From positions 1-40,664 of the forward strand of contig NZNT01000018.1 of NCBI GenBank assembly GCA_002695005.1: a DNA stretch of 40,664 nucleotides, written 5' to 3'. The stretch is from Maritimibacter sp. Its GTDB lineage: Bacteria > Pseudomonadota > Alphaproteobacteria > Rhodobacterales > Rhodobacteraceae. The stretch's first letter is position 1, and the number at the start of each line of letters is the position of its first letter. The notes beneath the pieces were generated by a model. The model was not told where the DNA came from. It was given only the letters and a program-made list of their open reading frames with translations, and made no database searches. Below are positions 17,284 through 24,533 of this stretch, one piece after another. Both the position numbers and the translations under genes were made by a program.

Positions 17284-17295
17284 TTAGATATGTAA
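17284..17295. promoter_or_regulatory. MarR-type operator copy upstream of the ABM protein gene
   Basis: TTAGATATGTAA matches the island's palindrome TTAG-N4-CTAA at seven of eight fixed positions. It lies about 100 bases before the ATG of the rightward ABM membrane protein, in an AT-rich stretch that probably holds its promoter. The other copies are at 20308, 23652, 23698 and 31539. Confidence 0.5.
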
Positions 17296-17392
17296 GGAAA
17301 TTGTTAAATCCCGTGCGGCTATCAGCTACAAGGAGCTATAGGTCCAGTCTTACCTTTAGAAACATGCTCAAGCTCAGTTGGAGACAGCCTAC

Positions 17393-17962
17393 ATGGTCGA
17401 TGCAAGATTGCTTGAAGATCGGCAGAATAGCCTTCTGGTGGCACTTCGCGTGCGGCACCGCGACGGTGACAGGTGCGCGGAGTTGCTGCAGAAGCTGAAT
17501 GAGGTGCTTGTTCAGACAGAAGGCTTCAAGAGCCTCGACGTCATCCGCCGCGAGGGCGGGTTGGGCACGGATTTCTACGTCGTGGTGAGATTCCGGGACA
17601 GCGCAGCGCTTGATGCGTGGCGCAACTCGCCGAAGCGCGCGGCCGCCTTGGTCGACATCGAGGCCCTGGCGATAACGGACGTTTCACGTCAACAGGCTGC
17701 CGGGGCGAATATCTGGTTCGAGCCGGTTGGCTCACTCCCAAGCACACCACGCCCACCCCTGTTCTGGAAGCGTTGGGCCGTCAGCCTTCTGGCGGTCTAT
17801 CCGGCACTCATCGTCCTGGTGACGGTGTTGTCCCCGCTCACCTCACGCGTTCCCCAAGCCCTGGGGTTGTTGATCGTCGCGGTGATCCTGACCGGCCTCA
17901 CCACCGCGTTCATCGTTCCTTGGCTTACCCGGGCCCTGAATGGTTGGCTTACAGCACGCTGA
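17393..17962 (+). CDS. ABM-domain monooxygenase-like protein with two-helix membrane tail
   Basis: A 189-residue protein of the COG3224 type. Residues about 10-100 form an antibiotic-biosynthesis-monooxygenase (ABM, dimeric alpha-beta barrel) domain (ALRVRHRDGDRCAELLQKLN, FYVVVRFRDSAALDAWRNS). A proline-rich linker (PSTPRPPLFWKRWAV) leads to two membrane helices (about 128-150 and 158-178) and a short basic end. ATG 17393 was chosen because GGAG stands nine bases upstream. The domain often oxidises quinols or aromatics without cofactor, though no function is known for the membrane-bound form. It carries an operator copy upstream like the phthalate genes. Its membrane tail exists again as a separate protein at 20348-20587. 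Confidence 0.8.
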   Translation: MVDARLLEDRQNSLLVALRVRHRDGDRCAELLQKLNEVLVQTEGFKSLDVIRREGGLGTDFYVVVRFRDSAALDAWRNSPKRAAALVDIEALAITDVSRQQAAGANIWFEPVGSLPSTPRPPLFWKRWAVSLLAVYPALIVLVTVLSPLTSRVPQALGLLIVAVILTGLTTAFIVPWLTRALNGWLTAR

Positions 17963-18037
17963 CGCGCCAACCGGTACGGGCCCAGGCAATTGGACTCAAC
18001 TCGGACACACTGAAAGGCGTGGCTTTGGCCGGGCCAA

Positions 18038-18889
18038 TCAAAAATCGAGGCCGAAGTCCACCGTGCCGGCCGAATGGGTCAACGCGCCTGAAGAAATATA
18101 ATCGACGCCGGTCTCGGCAATTTCACGCAGGCGGTCCAACCGGACATTGCCGCTGGCCTCGGTTTTCATTCGTCCGTCAATTCGCTTCACGGCTTCCGCC
18201 ATGTCCGAGCTCGTCATGTTGTCGAAAAGAACAACGTCGGCGCCACCGACCTTGATCACCTCGTCGAGCTGGTCCAACCCGTCAATTTCAATCTCGACCA
18301 CGACCATGTGCCCGGCGTGCTTTTTGACGGCCTCCAGCACCTGCGTAACACCGCCTGCCGCGGCGATGTGGTTGTCCTTGATCAGGATCGCGTCGGACAA
18401 GGAAAATCGATGATTGTGGCCCCCGCCATGAAGAATGGCGAGCTTTTCGGCCAGCTTCAGGCCCGGCGTGGTCTTGCGCGTACAAGTAATGCGGGTCCCG
18501 GTCCCCGACACCGCCTTCACGTATGAGGCCGTCATCGTAGCCGTTCCCGACAGGCGACCAGCAAAATTCAAGGCTACGCGTTCCCCCGCGAGAATGGAGG
18601 CGGCCGCACCTTCGATCTTCATCAGGGTATCGCCGGCCTTGCATGCGGAACCATCGGCAACGATCGTCTCAACGCGCAGTTCGGGGTCGATCAGGCGAAA
18701 GGCAAGCGCTGCCAGTTGCATCCCGGAGACCACGGCGTCCTGCCGGGCGACCATTTCCGCATTGTACTGGGTGCCCTCCGGAAGAACTGCGCGCGTCGTT
18801 ACGTCACCGGCAGTTCCCATATCCTCCATGATCGCGTTGCGCACCATCGGCTCAAGGATGATGTTAGGAACAGAAGCAGCGGTATTCAC
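18038..18889 (-). CDS. nadC: nicotinate-nucleotide pyrophosphorylase (quinolinate phosphoribosyltransferase)
   Basis: A 283-residue NadC that turns quinolinate and PRPP into nicotinate mononucleotide, CO2 and PPi. Family marks are present in order: EDMGTAGDVTT at the N-terminus, the binding segment CTRKTTPGLKLAEK, GGGHNHR, then ILIKDNHI, VEIEIDGLDQ, DVVLFDNM, EASGNV and ISSGALTHS. GTG 18889 is the likely start, with AAGGA 9 bases upstream. It stands alone, without nadA or nadB, directly downstream of the phthalate-type Rieske gene. Phthalate is a known analogue inhibitor of this enzyme. From memory, a linked QPRTase gene was shown to be needed for growth on phthalate in Burkholderia cepacia DBO1. 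A protective second copy is therefore the best reading. Confidence 0.93.
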   Translation of the reverse strand: MNTAASVPNIILEPMVRNAIMEDMGTAGDVTTRAVLPEGTQYNAEMVARQDAVVSGMQLAALAFRLIDPELRVETIVADGSACKAGDTLMKIEGAAASILAGERVALNFAGRLSGTATMTASYVKAVSGTGTRITCTRKTTPGLKLAEKLAILHGGGHNHRFSLSDAILIKDNHIAAAGGVTQVLEAVKKHAGHMVVVEIEIDGLDQLDEVIKVGGADVVLFDNMTSSDMAEAVKRIDGRMKTEASGNVRLDRLREIAETGVDYISSGALTHSAGTVDFGLDF

Positions 18890-18928
18890 GGTTTGAAGTC
18901 CTTCGTATTGAGTTACGGGCGCCAATCA

Positions 18929-18959
18929 CACAGGGCGCGAGTGCTCCTCACGCCCTGTG
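18929..18959 (-). terminator. 9-bp stem-loop between Rieske gene and nadC
   Basis: CACAGGGCG (18929-18937) and CGCCCTGTG (18951-18959) form a perfect stem with a 13-base loop in the gap between the Rieske stop and the nadC start. There is no T-run on the minus strand. It may partly terminate or protect the upstream mRNA, setting a lower level of nadC than of the oxygenase. Confidence 0.45.
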
Positions 18960-18983
18960 AACGCCCTGCTTTGAAAGGGAACC

Positions 18984-20264
18984 CTATTCGGCGGCCTGCG
19001 AGTCAGCCTTCGGGTTGACCAGGGTGCGCCAGTCGACGTCCTTGGAATAGACGCCCTCATGCGAGGCTATCAGCGCTTGCGGCACTTCGGCGTCGGTGCC
19101 GATGGCACGACCGCCTTCGGCGACCTTCTGCGCCGCATCCACCATAAGGCGGCGGAATTCCACGATTGCCAGGTCCGAGGCGCCGAGCGTGTCGGTTTCG
19201 CGCTGCACGCGGCTCCCCATGGACACCCACATGACGATATCCTCGTTAGGGATGCCGTCGACCCCTGTAAAATGCCCTTCCGCCATACGTTCGCGGTCTT
19301 GCAGGAAATCGTTTTCCAGCGTTCGCACGGGCCGCCACTTGTCGTCGACATCGACCCCCGGTACCGCATGGGCAAACTTGCGCCATTCCTCCGTCGAGGG
19401 CACGTTCGGACCACCAAACGCGATAAAGTGGAAGGCGGTCTCGTCATCGTTAATCGGCACGATCACGCTGGCCACTTTGTAGTTGTTGTTCGGCGGGATC
19501 AACGAATAGTAAGGTGCCACGAACTCGGTGATCCGCAGGTAGTTGTGGGTCTTCGCGTTCTTGATCGGCTTGCGGATCGCGGCGTAGTGGAAACCGTAAC
19601 TTGTGGTCTCGGTTTGCATCCGCGGCGACTTGTCCGTCGATGGCCGATACCAGGACTTTTCGTCCGACGAAGCGCCTTCGACCCGCGCCGGAACCATGTT
19701 GGAGGAGTGCAGCGACGAGCTATGCGCGCTGTCGATTTGACCTTCGTGGATCTGCGCCCAGTTAGCCGGCACGCGGATCTTGAGGATCGAAACCTTCGTG
19801 TCTTCCTCGGGGGCGAAGGCCGGCGGCTGGAACTCCGGCATCTCGTCGCGGTCGCCAAGCCAGGCCCAAACGAAACCGCCCCACTCGCGCACCGGGTAGG
19901 CGCGTGCTTTGACCTTGTCCATGAGGGGGCTGCCTTCCGGTTCGGAAGACATCGCAACCACGTTGCCATCCACATCCATCTTCCAGCCGTGGTAGAGGCA
20001 GCGCAGTCCGCAATCCTCGTTGCGGCCATAAACCAGCGACGCTTTGCGATGCGGACAAAGCTCGTCGAGCATGCCCAAGCGGCCCTTGGTGTCGCGGAAA
20101 GCGACATAGCTCTCCCCCAGAACCTCGACGCGTAGCGGCTTGCCGTCGTTCTCGGCTACCTCTTCGATGAGACAGACGGGTGTCCAGTGCTGGCGCATGA
20201 GCTTTGCCATCGGGGCATCCCCGGTCACTCGCGTCAGCAGCTCGTTTTCTTCATATGTCAGCAT
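18984..20264 (-). CDS. pht3: phthalate 4,5-dioxygenase-type Rieske oxygenase, alpha subunit
   Basis: A 426-residue Rieske non-haem iron oxygenase of the phthalate dioxygenase class. The [2Fe-2S] ligands are C70 and H72 (CPHR) and C89 and H92 (CLYHGW). The mononuclear iron site is HEGQIDSAHSSSLH, with D178, H181 and H186, and the C-terminal acidic ligand is probably in NEDIVMWVSMGS. In this class no beta subunit or separate ferredoxin is needed, which fits the single reductase at 30530-31468. ATG 20264 was chosen over a TTG at 20282 because GGAGGAG lies six bases before it. It has its own promoter with an operator (20303-20332). The reaction would be phthalate to cis-4,5-dihydrodiol. An analogous ring diacid cannot be excluded. 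Confidence 0.82.
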   Translation of the reverse strand: MLTYEENELLTRVTGDAPMAKLMRQHWTPVCLIEEVAENDGKPLRVEVLGESYVAFRDTKGRLGMLDELCPHRKASLVYGRNEDCGLRCLYHGWKMDVDGNVVAMSSEPEGSPLMDKVKARAYPVREWGGFVWAWLGDRDEMPEFQPPAFAPEEDTKVSILKIRVPANWAQIHEGQIDSAHSSSLHSSNMVPARVEGASSDEKSWYRPSTDKSPRMQTETTSYGFHYAAIRKPIKNAKTHNYLRITEFVAPYYSLIPPNNNYKVASVIVPINDDETAFHFIAFGGPNVPSTEEWRKFAHAVPGVDVDDKWRPVRTLENDFLQDRERMAEGHFTGVDGIPNEDIVMWVSMGSRVQRETDTLGASDLAIVEFRRLMVDAAQKVAEGGRAIGTDAEVPQALIASHEGVYSKDVDWRTLVNPKADSQAAE

Positions 20265-20302
20265 GTCGTTCTCCTCCAGCAAGTGCAGAAATTTTCCACA
20301 TC

Positions 20303-20332
20303 TATTCTTAGCTATCTAATTTTTTTTGTCAA
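20303..20332 (-). promoter_or_regulatory. Rieske gene promoter with embedded palindromic operator
   Basis: On the minus strand a perfect -35 box TTGACA (20332-20327) is followed after 17-18 bases by AAGAAT/AGAATA as a weak -10. The exact palindrome TTAGATAGCTAA (minus strand; 20308-20319) fills the spacer and touches the -10. A repressor here would block RNA polymerase. The same layout occurs at 31533-31561. Confidence 0.7.
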
Positions 20333-20347
20333 GCTAGGCCGGCGGCG

Positions 20348-20587
20348 TCATCGCTGCAGCCAGCCTGCGAGACAGCGGTGCAGAAAGGGAAGGATCAACC
20401 CAGTGGACAATCCTGTCAGGCACAGGGCAACCAGAAAAAGTACGGCCGGTGTAGGCACGCCTTTTAGTAGGCTGCGCGAGGCGTATACGAGTAGCACAAG
20501 CGGCGGGTAGACCGCGAGCATACTAATGGCCCAACGTTTCCAGAAAGGCGGAGTTCTCGGGGTCGATGTTGCGCGCGTTTCGGCCAC
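20348..20587 (-). CDS. small two-helix membrane protein, free-standing COG3224 tail domain
   Basis: A 79-residue protein starting at GTG behind AAAGGAACAGAC. It consists of a short polar head, the motif TPRTPPFWKRWAISMLAVYP, a first membrane helix, a loop (LLKGVPTPA), a second helix with LTGLSTGLILP and a basic end. It aligns along its whole length with the C-terminal 80 residues of the ABM protein at 17393-17962 (FWKRWA..LAVYP, VP......LLIVA..LTGL.T....P.L.R.L.GWL). The catalytic ABM domain is absent. It lies 72 bases downstream of the TRAP permease, so it may be co-transcribed with the importer. Its function is unknown. Confidence 0.82.
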   Translation of the reverse strand: MAETRATSTPRTPPFWKRWAISMLAVYPPLVLLVYASRSLLKGVPTPAVLFLVALCLTGLSTGLILPFLHRCLAGWLQR

Positions 20588-20659
20588 GTCTGTTCCTTTG
20601 TATCAGCATCGGTAGAAGTCATTCGGTCGGCCGGGCGCAAGAACCGCGCCCGGCCTTTC

Positions 20660-22567
20660 TCAGGCACTGGTCTCTTTCTGTGGGCCACCGCCGCGCATCA
20701 GCAGGGCGTAACGTCCGGCGAATGCGAGGATCACCAGAATCCCGCCCAACGCCACGAGCGTGAAAGGCATCACGGCGGCGGCCGCAGCCAATGTCAGCAC
20801 CAGTCGTTCCACGCGCCCCAGCGGCAACCCGATTGAGCCTTCCACCGACACCGCGATCGCCAGCGTGGCCAGCACCCCGCCAGACACCGCGATGACATTG
20901 AACAGCGGATCCGACAGCAAAAGCAGACCGGGGTTGAACACGAAGGCGAAGGGCAGAAGGAAACCGACGACTGCCAGCCGCACCGCCGAAAACGCGATCT
21001 TGAATGGATCCTCGTCCGCGATCGCCGCGGCCGCGAGAGCCGCGACTGCGATCGGCGGTGTCAGCGCCGACAACACGGCGTAGTAGAGCAGGAACATATG
21101 GCTCTGGAGGATCGGGAATCCGAGTTTTGCCAGCGCCGGCCCCACCAGAACGGCGGCGAGGATGTAGGCACTGGGCGTCGGCATTCCGAGGCCGAGAATG
21201 ATCGTCACGATGGCCGCGATCACCAGTGTCACACCGGGCTGGCCATTACTGATCGTCAGGATCACGTTGGCCGCTTTCATGCCGAGACCGGTCATCGACA
21301 GGCCGCCGATCACCAGGCCGGCGGCCGCACAGGCACCCGCGACCGGCAGAATCCGCAGCGTGGTCTCGCCGAGCCCTTCGACGATTTGCCAGGGCCGCAA
21401 GCGTGTCGCCTTCGTCAGCATGGAGGCAACGACGGCACCGACGACGCCGGCGCCTGCGGTGAAAGTGGGTGAATAGCCTGCGACCAGCGCCGCGACGATC
21501 CCCGCGATGGGGATCAGGAAGACCCAGCCGGTGCGGAAGGTCTCTTTCGCCGTCGGAATCTCGTCGTCCGAGGGGCGCAGGTTGAGACGAACCGCTCGCA
21601 GGTGCACCTGTGTGAAGACGCCCATATAATATAGAAGCGCGGGGACCAGCGCGGCGAAGACCACCTGCTGGTAGGCCACGCCGGTGTATTCGGCGAGGAT
21701 GAAGGCAGCAGACCCCATGATCGGCGGCATGGCACTGCCACCGGTGGAGGCCGCGACCTCGACCGCGGCGGCGAAGCGCGCGCGGTACCCCAACCGCTTC
21801 ATGACCGGGATCGTGATTGAGCCGGTGGCCACCACGTCCGACGTAGGGCTGCCGGACATCGTGCCGTACAGGCCGGAAGAGATGACCGCGATCTTGGCGG
21901 GACCACCGCGCGACCGGCCAGTGACCAACGATGCGATGTTGAAGAAGAACTCTCCACCGCCGGCCTTCGACAGGAATGTCCCGAACATGACGAACAGGAA
22001 GACATAGCTCGCGACGACCTGGATCGGAACACCGAAGACGCCATCGGTCGTGAAGACGAGAATATCCAGAAGGTAGCTGAATTCATCTACGCCATGCCCG
22101 AAGGGAGGGGGCAGCAGGTAGCCGAACAAGTTGTAGACCAGAAAGAGCACGACGACACCGGTCAGACCGAGCCCGGTGGTGCGCCTGGTGGCCTCCAACG
22201 TTAGTAGTAGCAACGCGGTGCCGAAAAACAGCTGCGCCGGTGTGAAGGCATGCAGAAGGCTGATCCGGTCAGCAATAGCGCTCGCGTTTACGAAAAAGAA
22301 TATCCCGCACGCCAAGCTCAGCGCCGACAGCGCCCAATCGTAGAGCGGGATGTGGTCCGGCGCACGAGGCGTGGCCCCGATTGCGCCGAACATGATCGTG
22401 TAGATGCCGCAGACGAAGAGAATCCCCAGGATGAGTGGATCCGAGATCGTGAACAGGTTCGCGTAGATGACCCAGGCCGCGAAAACCGCCGCGACGACGA
22501 TCAACACTCGCTGCGAACCTGCCGCAAGCTTGCGCCTGCGGCCGGTGGCGACGAGAGAACCAATCAC
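20660..22567 (-). CDS. TRAP transporter fused permease (4TM-12TM type)
   Basis: A 635-residue membrane protein in which the small and large TRAP subunits are fused, the usual partner of TAXI binding proteins. The N-terminal quarter holds about four to five helices. The DctM-like part holds GSPTSDVVATGSITIPVMKRL, then GYRARFAAAVEVAASTGGSAMPPIMGSAAFI, and later ALTPPIAVAALAAAAIA. The start is GTG, overlapping the TAXI stop (GTGA), so the two are translationally coupled. It should carry out sodium-driven uptake of an organic anion. The operator-bearing promoter upstream of the TAXI gene ties it to the phthalate regulon, making phthalate or a related acid the likely cargo. Confidence 0.92.
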   Translation of the reverse strand: MIGSLVATGRRRKLAAGSQRVLIVVAAVFAAWVIYANLFTISDPLILGILFVCGIYTIMFGAIGATPRAPDHIPLYDWALSALSLACGIFFFVNASAIADRISLLHAFTPAQLFFGTALLLLTLEATRRTTGLGLTGVVVLFLVYNLFGYLLPPPFGHGVDEFSYLLDILVFTTDGVFGVPIQVVASYVFLFVMFGTFLSKAGGGEFFFNIASLVTGRSRGGPAKIAVISSGLYGTMSGSPTSDVVATGSITIPVMKRLGYRARFAAAVEVAASTGGSAMPPIMGSAAFILAEYTGVAYQQVVFAALVPALLYYMGVFTQVHLRAVRLNLRPSDDEIPTAKETFRTGWVFLIPIAGIVAALVAGYSPTFTAGAGVVGAVVASMLTKATRLRPWQIVEGLGETTLRILPVAGACAAAGLVIGGLSMTGLGMKAANVILTISNGQPGVTLVIAAIVTIILGLGMPTPSAYILAAVLVGPALAKLGFPILQSHMFLLYYAVLSALTPPIAVAALAAAAIADEDPFKIAFSAVRLAVVGFLLPFAFVFNPGLLLLSDPLFNVIAVSGGVLATLAIAVSVEGSIGLPLGRVERLVLTLAAAAAVMPFTLVALGGILVILAFAGRYALLMRGGGPQKETSA

Positions 22568-23547
22568 TTGATCAGCCCCGCTTCCTCATATGCCTTCGCG
22601 GCACCCGGGTGGAACTCGAGCACGCTGGGCGTGGCGAGAAGCTCGGGCGAAAGTTGCTTCATCGAGCTGTGCACGGCGCGCACTTCGTCGATGTTTTTCA
22701 CCAGCGAGCTTGCCAACGAGTAGGCGGTCTCTTCGGACATGGAGTCATTGGCCACGAGCAGCGCGCCGAGCGCGGAAGTGGTCACATCCGCTTCCTGGTT
22801 CGAGTAGCTACTGGCCGGGATGGTCATCGTGCCGGTGCCGAATTCCTCATTGGTGGCCGTGACCACGTCTTCCGGAACTTCGAGCAGAATGACGTCGTTG
22901 TTCTCGTCCACCGAGCGGAACGACGAGTGGTTGATGAAGATCCCGTTCGTGATCATGTCGAGACGACCATCCTGAATCAGGTCCGCCTGCTCGTTGGCAC
23001 CCGCACGCACGAATTGCCCGCCGGCATCTGTGAGGCTTTCCTCGGTCACGCCCGCCTCTTCCAGCATGAACAACGCCACATTGGACGTGATGTTGCCCGA
23101 GCGGTTGATGCCGATGCGAAGCGCCGCGCCGCTGCCGGCGATGTCGTCGAGGCTGTCGATGTCGTACTCCTCGGCCACGGCCTTATCGAGGAAGAAGTGC
23201 ATCGGCGCCCAGTTGTACATGTAGCCGATGGCACGCATGTTCTCGATGGGCTCAGCAAACGGCTCTCCGCCCTGGAGAGCGATCTGCGCTTCGGCGTCGT
23301 GCAACAGGCCCAAGTCGGTCCGGTCACTGCCAAGAAGACCGATGTTGGCGAAGCCGCCACCGGTCGCCTGATACGTGACGACAGAATCGCCGTCGTCGGC
23401 CTTGACGGCACGGTCGATGCCGGCACCCAGAAGCGACCACAGGCCACCCGGGCTGCCACCCGACAGGGTAAGGTTCACAGGATCGGCGGACACCGCCGTC
23501 GATGAGATCGCGAGGCCGAGCGTCGCGGCCAGAATCGAGTACTTCAT
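22564..23547 (-). CDS. TAXI-family TRAP solute-binding protein
   Basis: A 327-residue periplasmic binding protein of the TAXI class. It has a signal peptide (about 1-21, cut at VSA-DP), then LTLSGGSPGGLWSLLGAGI, the typical TAXI opening, GGGFANIGLLGSDRTDLGLL and ALRIGINRSGN. It binds the cargo for the fused permease that overlaps its stop. GGGAGGAGACTC precedes the ATG. The 5' region carries two palindromic operator copies flanking a TTGACG -35 box. TAXI ligands known to me are amino or organic acids, and an aromatic diacid would be new or rare. Confidence 0.93.
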   Translation of the reverse strand: MKYSILAATLGLAISSTAVSADPVNLTLSGGSPGGLWSLLGAGIDRAVKADDGDSVVTYQATGGGFANIGLLGSDRTDLGLLHDAEAQIALQGGEPFAEPIENMRAIGYMYNWAPMHFFLDKAVAEEYDIDSLDDIAGSGAALRIGINRSGNITSNVALFMLEEAGVTEESLTDAGGQFVRAGANEQADLIQDGRLDMITNGIFINHSSFRSVDENNDVILLEVPEDVVTATNEEFGTGTMTIPASSYSNQEADVTTSALGALLVANDSMSEETAYSLASSLVKNIDEVRAVHSSMKQLSPELLATPSVLEFHPGAAKAYEEAGLIK

Positions 23548-23651
23548 GAGTCTCCTCCCTTAGTTTTGCATGAATCGCCTCCCAGCGATTCTCGGTTCGT
23601 GTCTCCATCCGGACGTGACCGCGGGCCGACCCGCCTGAACACGCGAGAATA

Positions 23652-23709
23652 TTAGACGTCTACTTTCCTAGCTGCGATATTTTGCCACGTCAAGAAATTA
23701 GATATCTCA
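23652..23709 (-). promoter_or_regulatory. TAXI-TRAP promoter with two operator copies
   Basis: The minus-strand -35 box is TTGACG (23693-23688) with a poor -10 (TAGGAA). Downstream of it lies TTAGACGTCTAC (23652-23663, with perfect inner TAGACGTCTA). Upstream lies TTAGATATCTCA (23698-23709, inner AGATATCT). Each differs from TTAG-N4-CTAA at one position. Two sites around one promoter suggest stronger or cooperative repression. Confidence 0.6.
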
Positions 23710-23843
23710 ATTATAGCTTCAAACTATTGCTAGATTTCGCCCGACACCGCTCCCGTGATGGTTGCATAAACGCTCCCACACGGCCACTCAAATATGGTCA
23801 ACCCAATCCGGACACGGTCGCGCCGACACCCCGGCGACGCCCG

Positions 23844-24389
23844 TCAAATCTTGGCCAGTGATCGGGTCGGCGGGACACGAAGTCCGCGCGCAGCACCATC
23901 TTTCTCATCTTGTTCGAGATTGCGGATGATGGTCGTCAAACCGTGTCGCAGGACCTTCACTTCGACTTCGCTTAACCCCTTGACCGCGATATCGTTGCTC
24001 TCCACCGCCATCGGCTCAAGCACGTCGCGCAATTCCCAGCCACGCTCGGTCAGAAAGGCATGCACGCGCCGCTTGTTATCGCCGACGTTGCGCCGTGCGA
24101 TGAAGCCCTGCTCCTCCATCCGAAGAAGCGCGGTGTGGGTCGTGGGCTCCGTGAGGTTTGCGCGCTCGGCCAGTTCACGTTGCGACAGGCCGTCCGATTT
24201 CCAAAGAATGCGAAGGAAAATCCATTGCCCGAAGGTCACACCTTCGCTGGTCAGGCGCATCTGAAGCGAACGGTTGAAAGACCGCGCGGCGAGCCGGATG
24301 AGACGAGCGAGACGTTCTTCGTCGTAATCCGGGGCTCCGCCGGCCTTGGGGGCCGGCGTCTTACCCCCTGCCGAAATTTCATCGCTCAT
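23844..24389 (-). CDS. MarR-family transcriptional regulator
   Basis: A 181-residue MarR regulator. After a 25-residue flexible head rich in Ala, Gly and Pro comes a helical dimer part. The winged helix-turn-helix follows (LSQRELAERANLTEPTTHTA, LLRMEEQGFIARRNVGDNKR), about residues 68-112. The C-terminal helices include a charged tail. It sits between the TAXI-TRAP unit and the ThDP-ALDH-pht unit, in the middle of the island. I infer that it binds the TTAG-N4-CTAA palindrome found before four units and is released by phthalate or a catabolite. No clear copy is seen before its own gene. No other intact regulator lies in the island. Confidence 0.92.
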   Translation of the reverse strand: MSDEISAGGKTPAPKAGGAPDYDEERLARLIRLAARSFNRSLQMRLTSEGVTFGQWIFLRILWKSDGLSQRELAERANLTEPTTHTALLRMEEQGFIARRNVGDNKRRVHAFLTERGWELRDVLEPMAVESNDIAVKGLSEVEVKVLRHGLTTIIRNLEQDEKDGAARGLRVPPTRSLAKI

Positions 24390-24507
24390 CGCAGATCAAC
24401 CCCTTGATCGAAAATCCTCTTCCGGCCGGACCGGGCAGTGAAGCGCAGGATGGCCGTTCAGTCCGGGTCTGGCAAGTGCACGTTGCGAAACCGTGATTGA
24501 CCCCTAA

Positions 24508-24533
24508 AGGAATGAGCATACCCGCTCATTCCT
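24508..24533 (-). terminator. stem-loop terminator of the long pht operon
   Basis: AGGAATGAGC (24508-24517) and GCTCATTCCT (24524-24533) form a perfect 10-bp stem with a six-base loop. It overlaps the stop of the second ThDP gene, the last gene of the leftward six-gene unit. On the minus strand a short TTTAGG follows. It should end or weaken transcription before the MarR gene. Confidence 0.6.

Noticed and set aside
23640-23760. AT-rich stretch considered as a replication origin or phage attachment site
   Set aside because: It has no iterons, no DnaA boxes that I can see and no tRNA or integrase nearby. The promoter with two palindromes explains it better.
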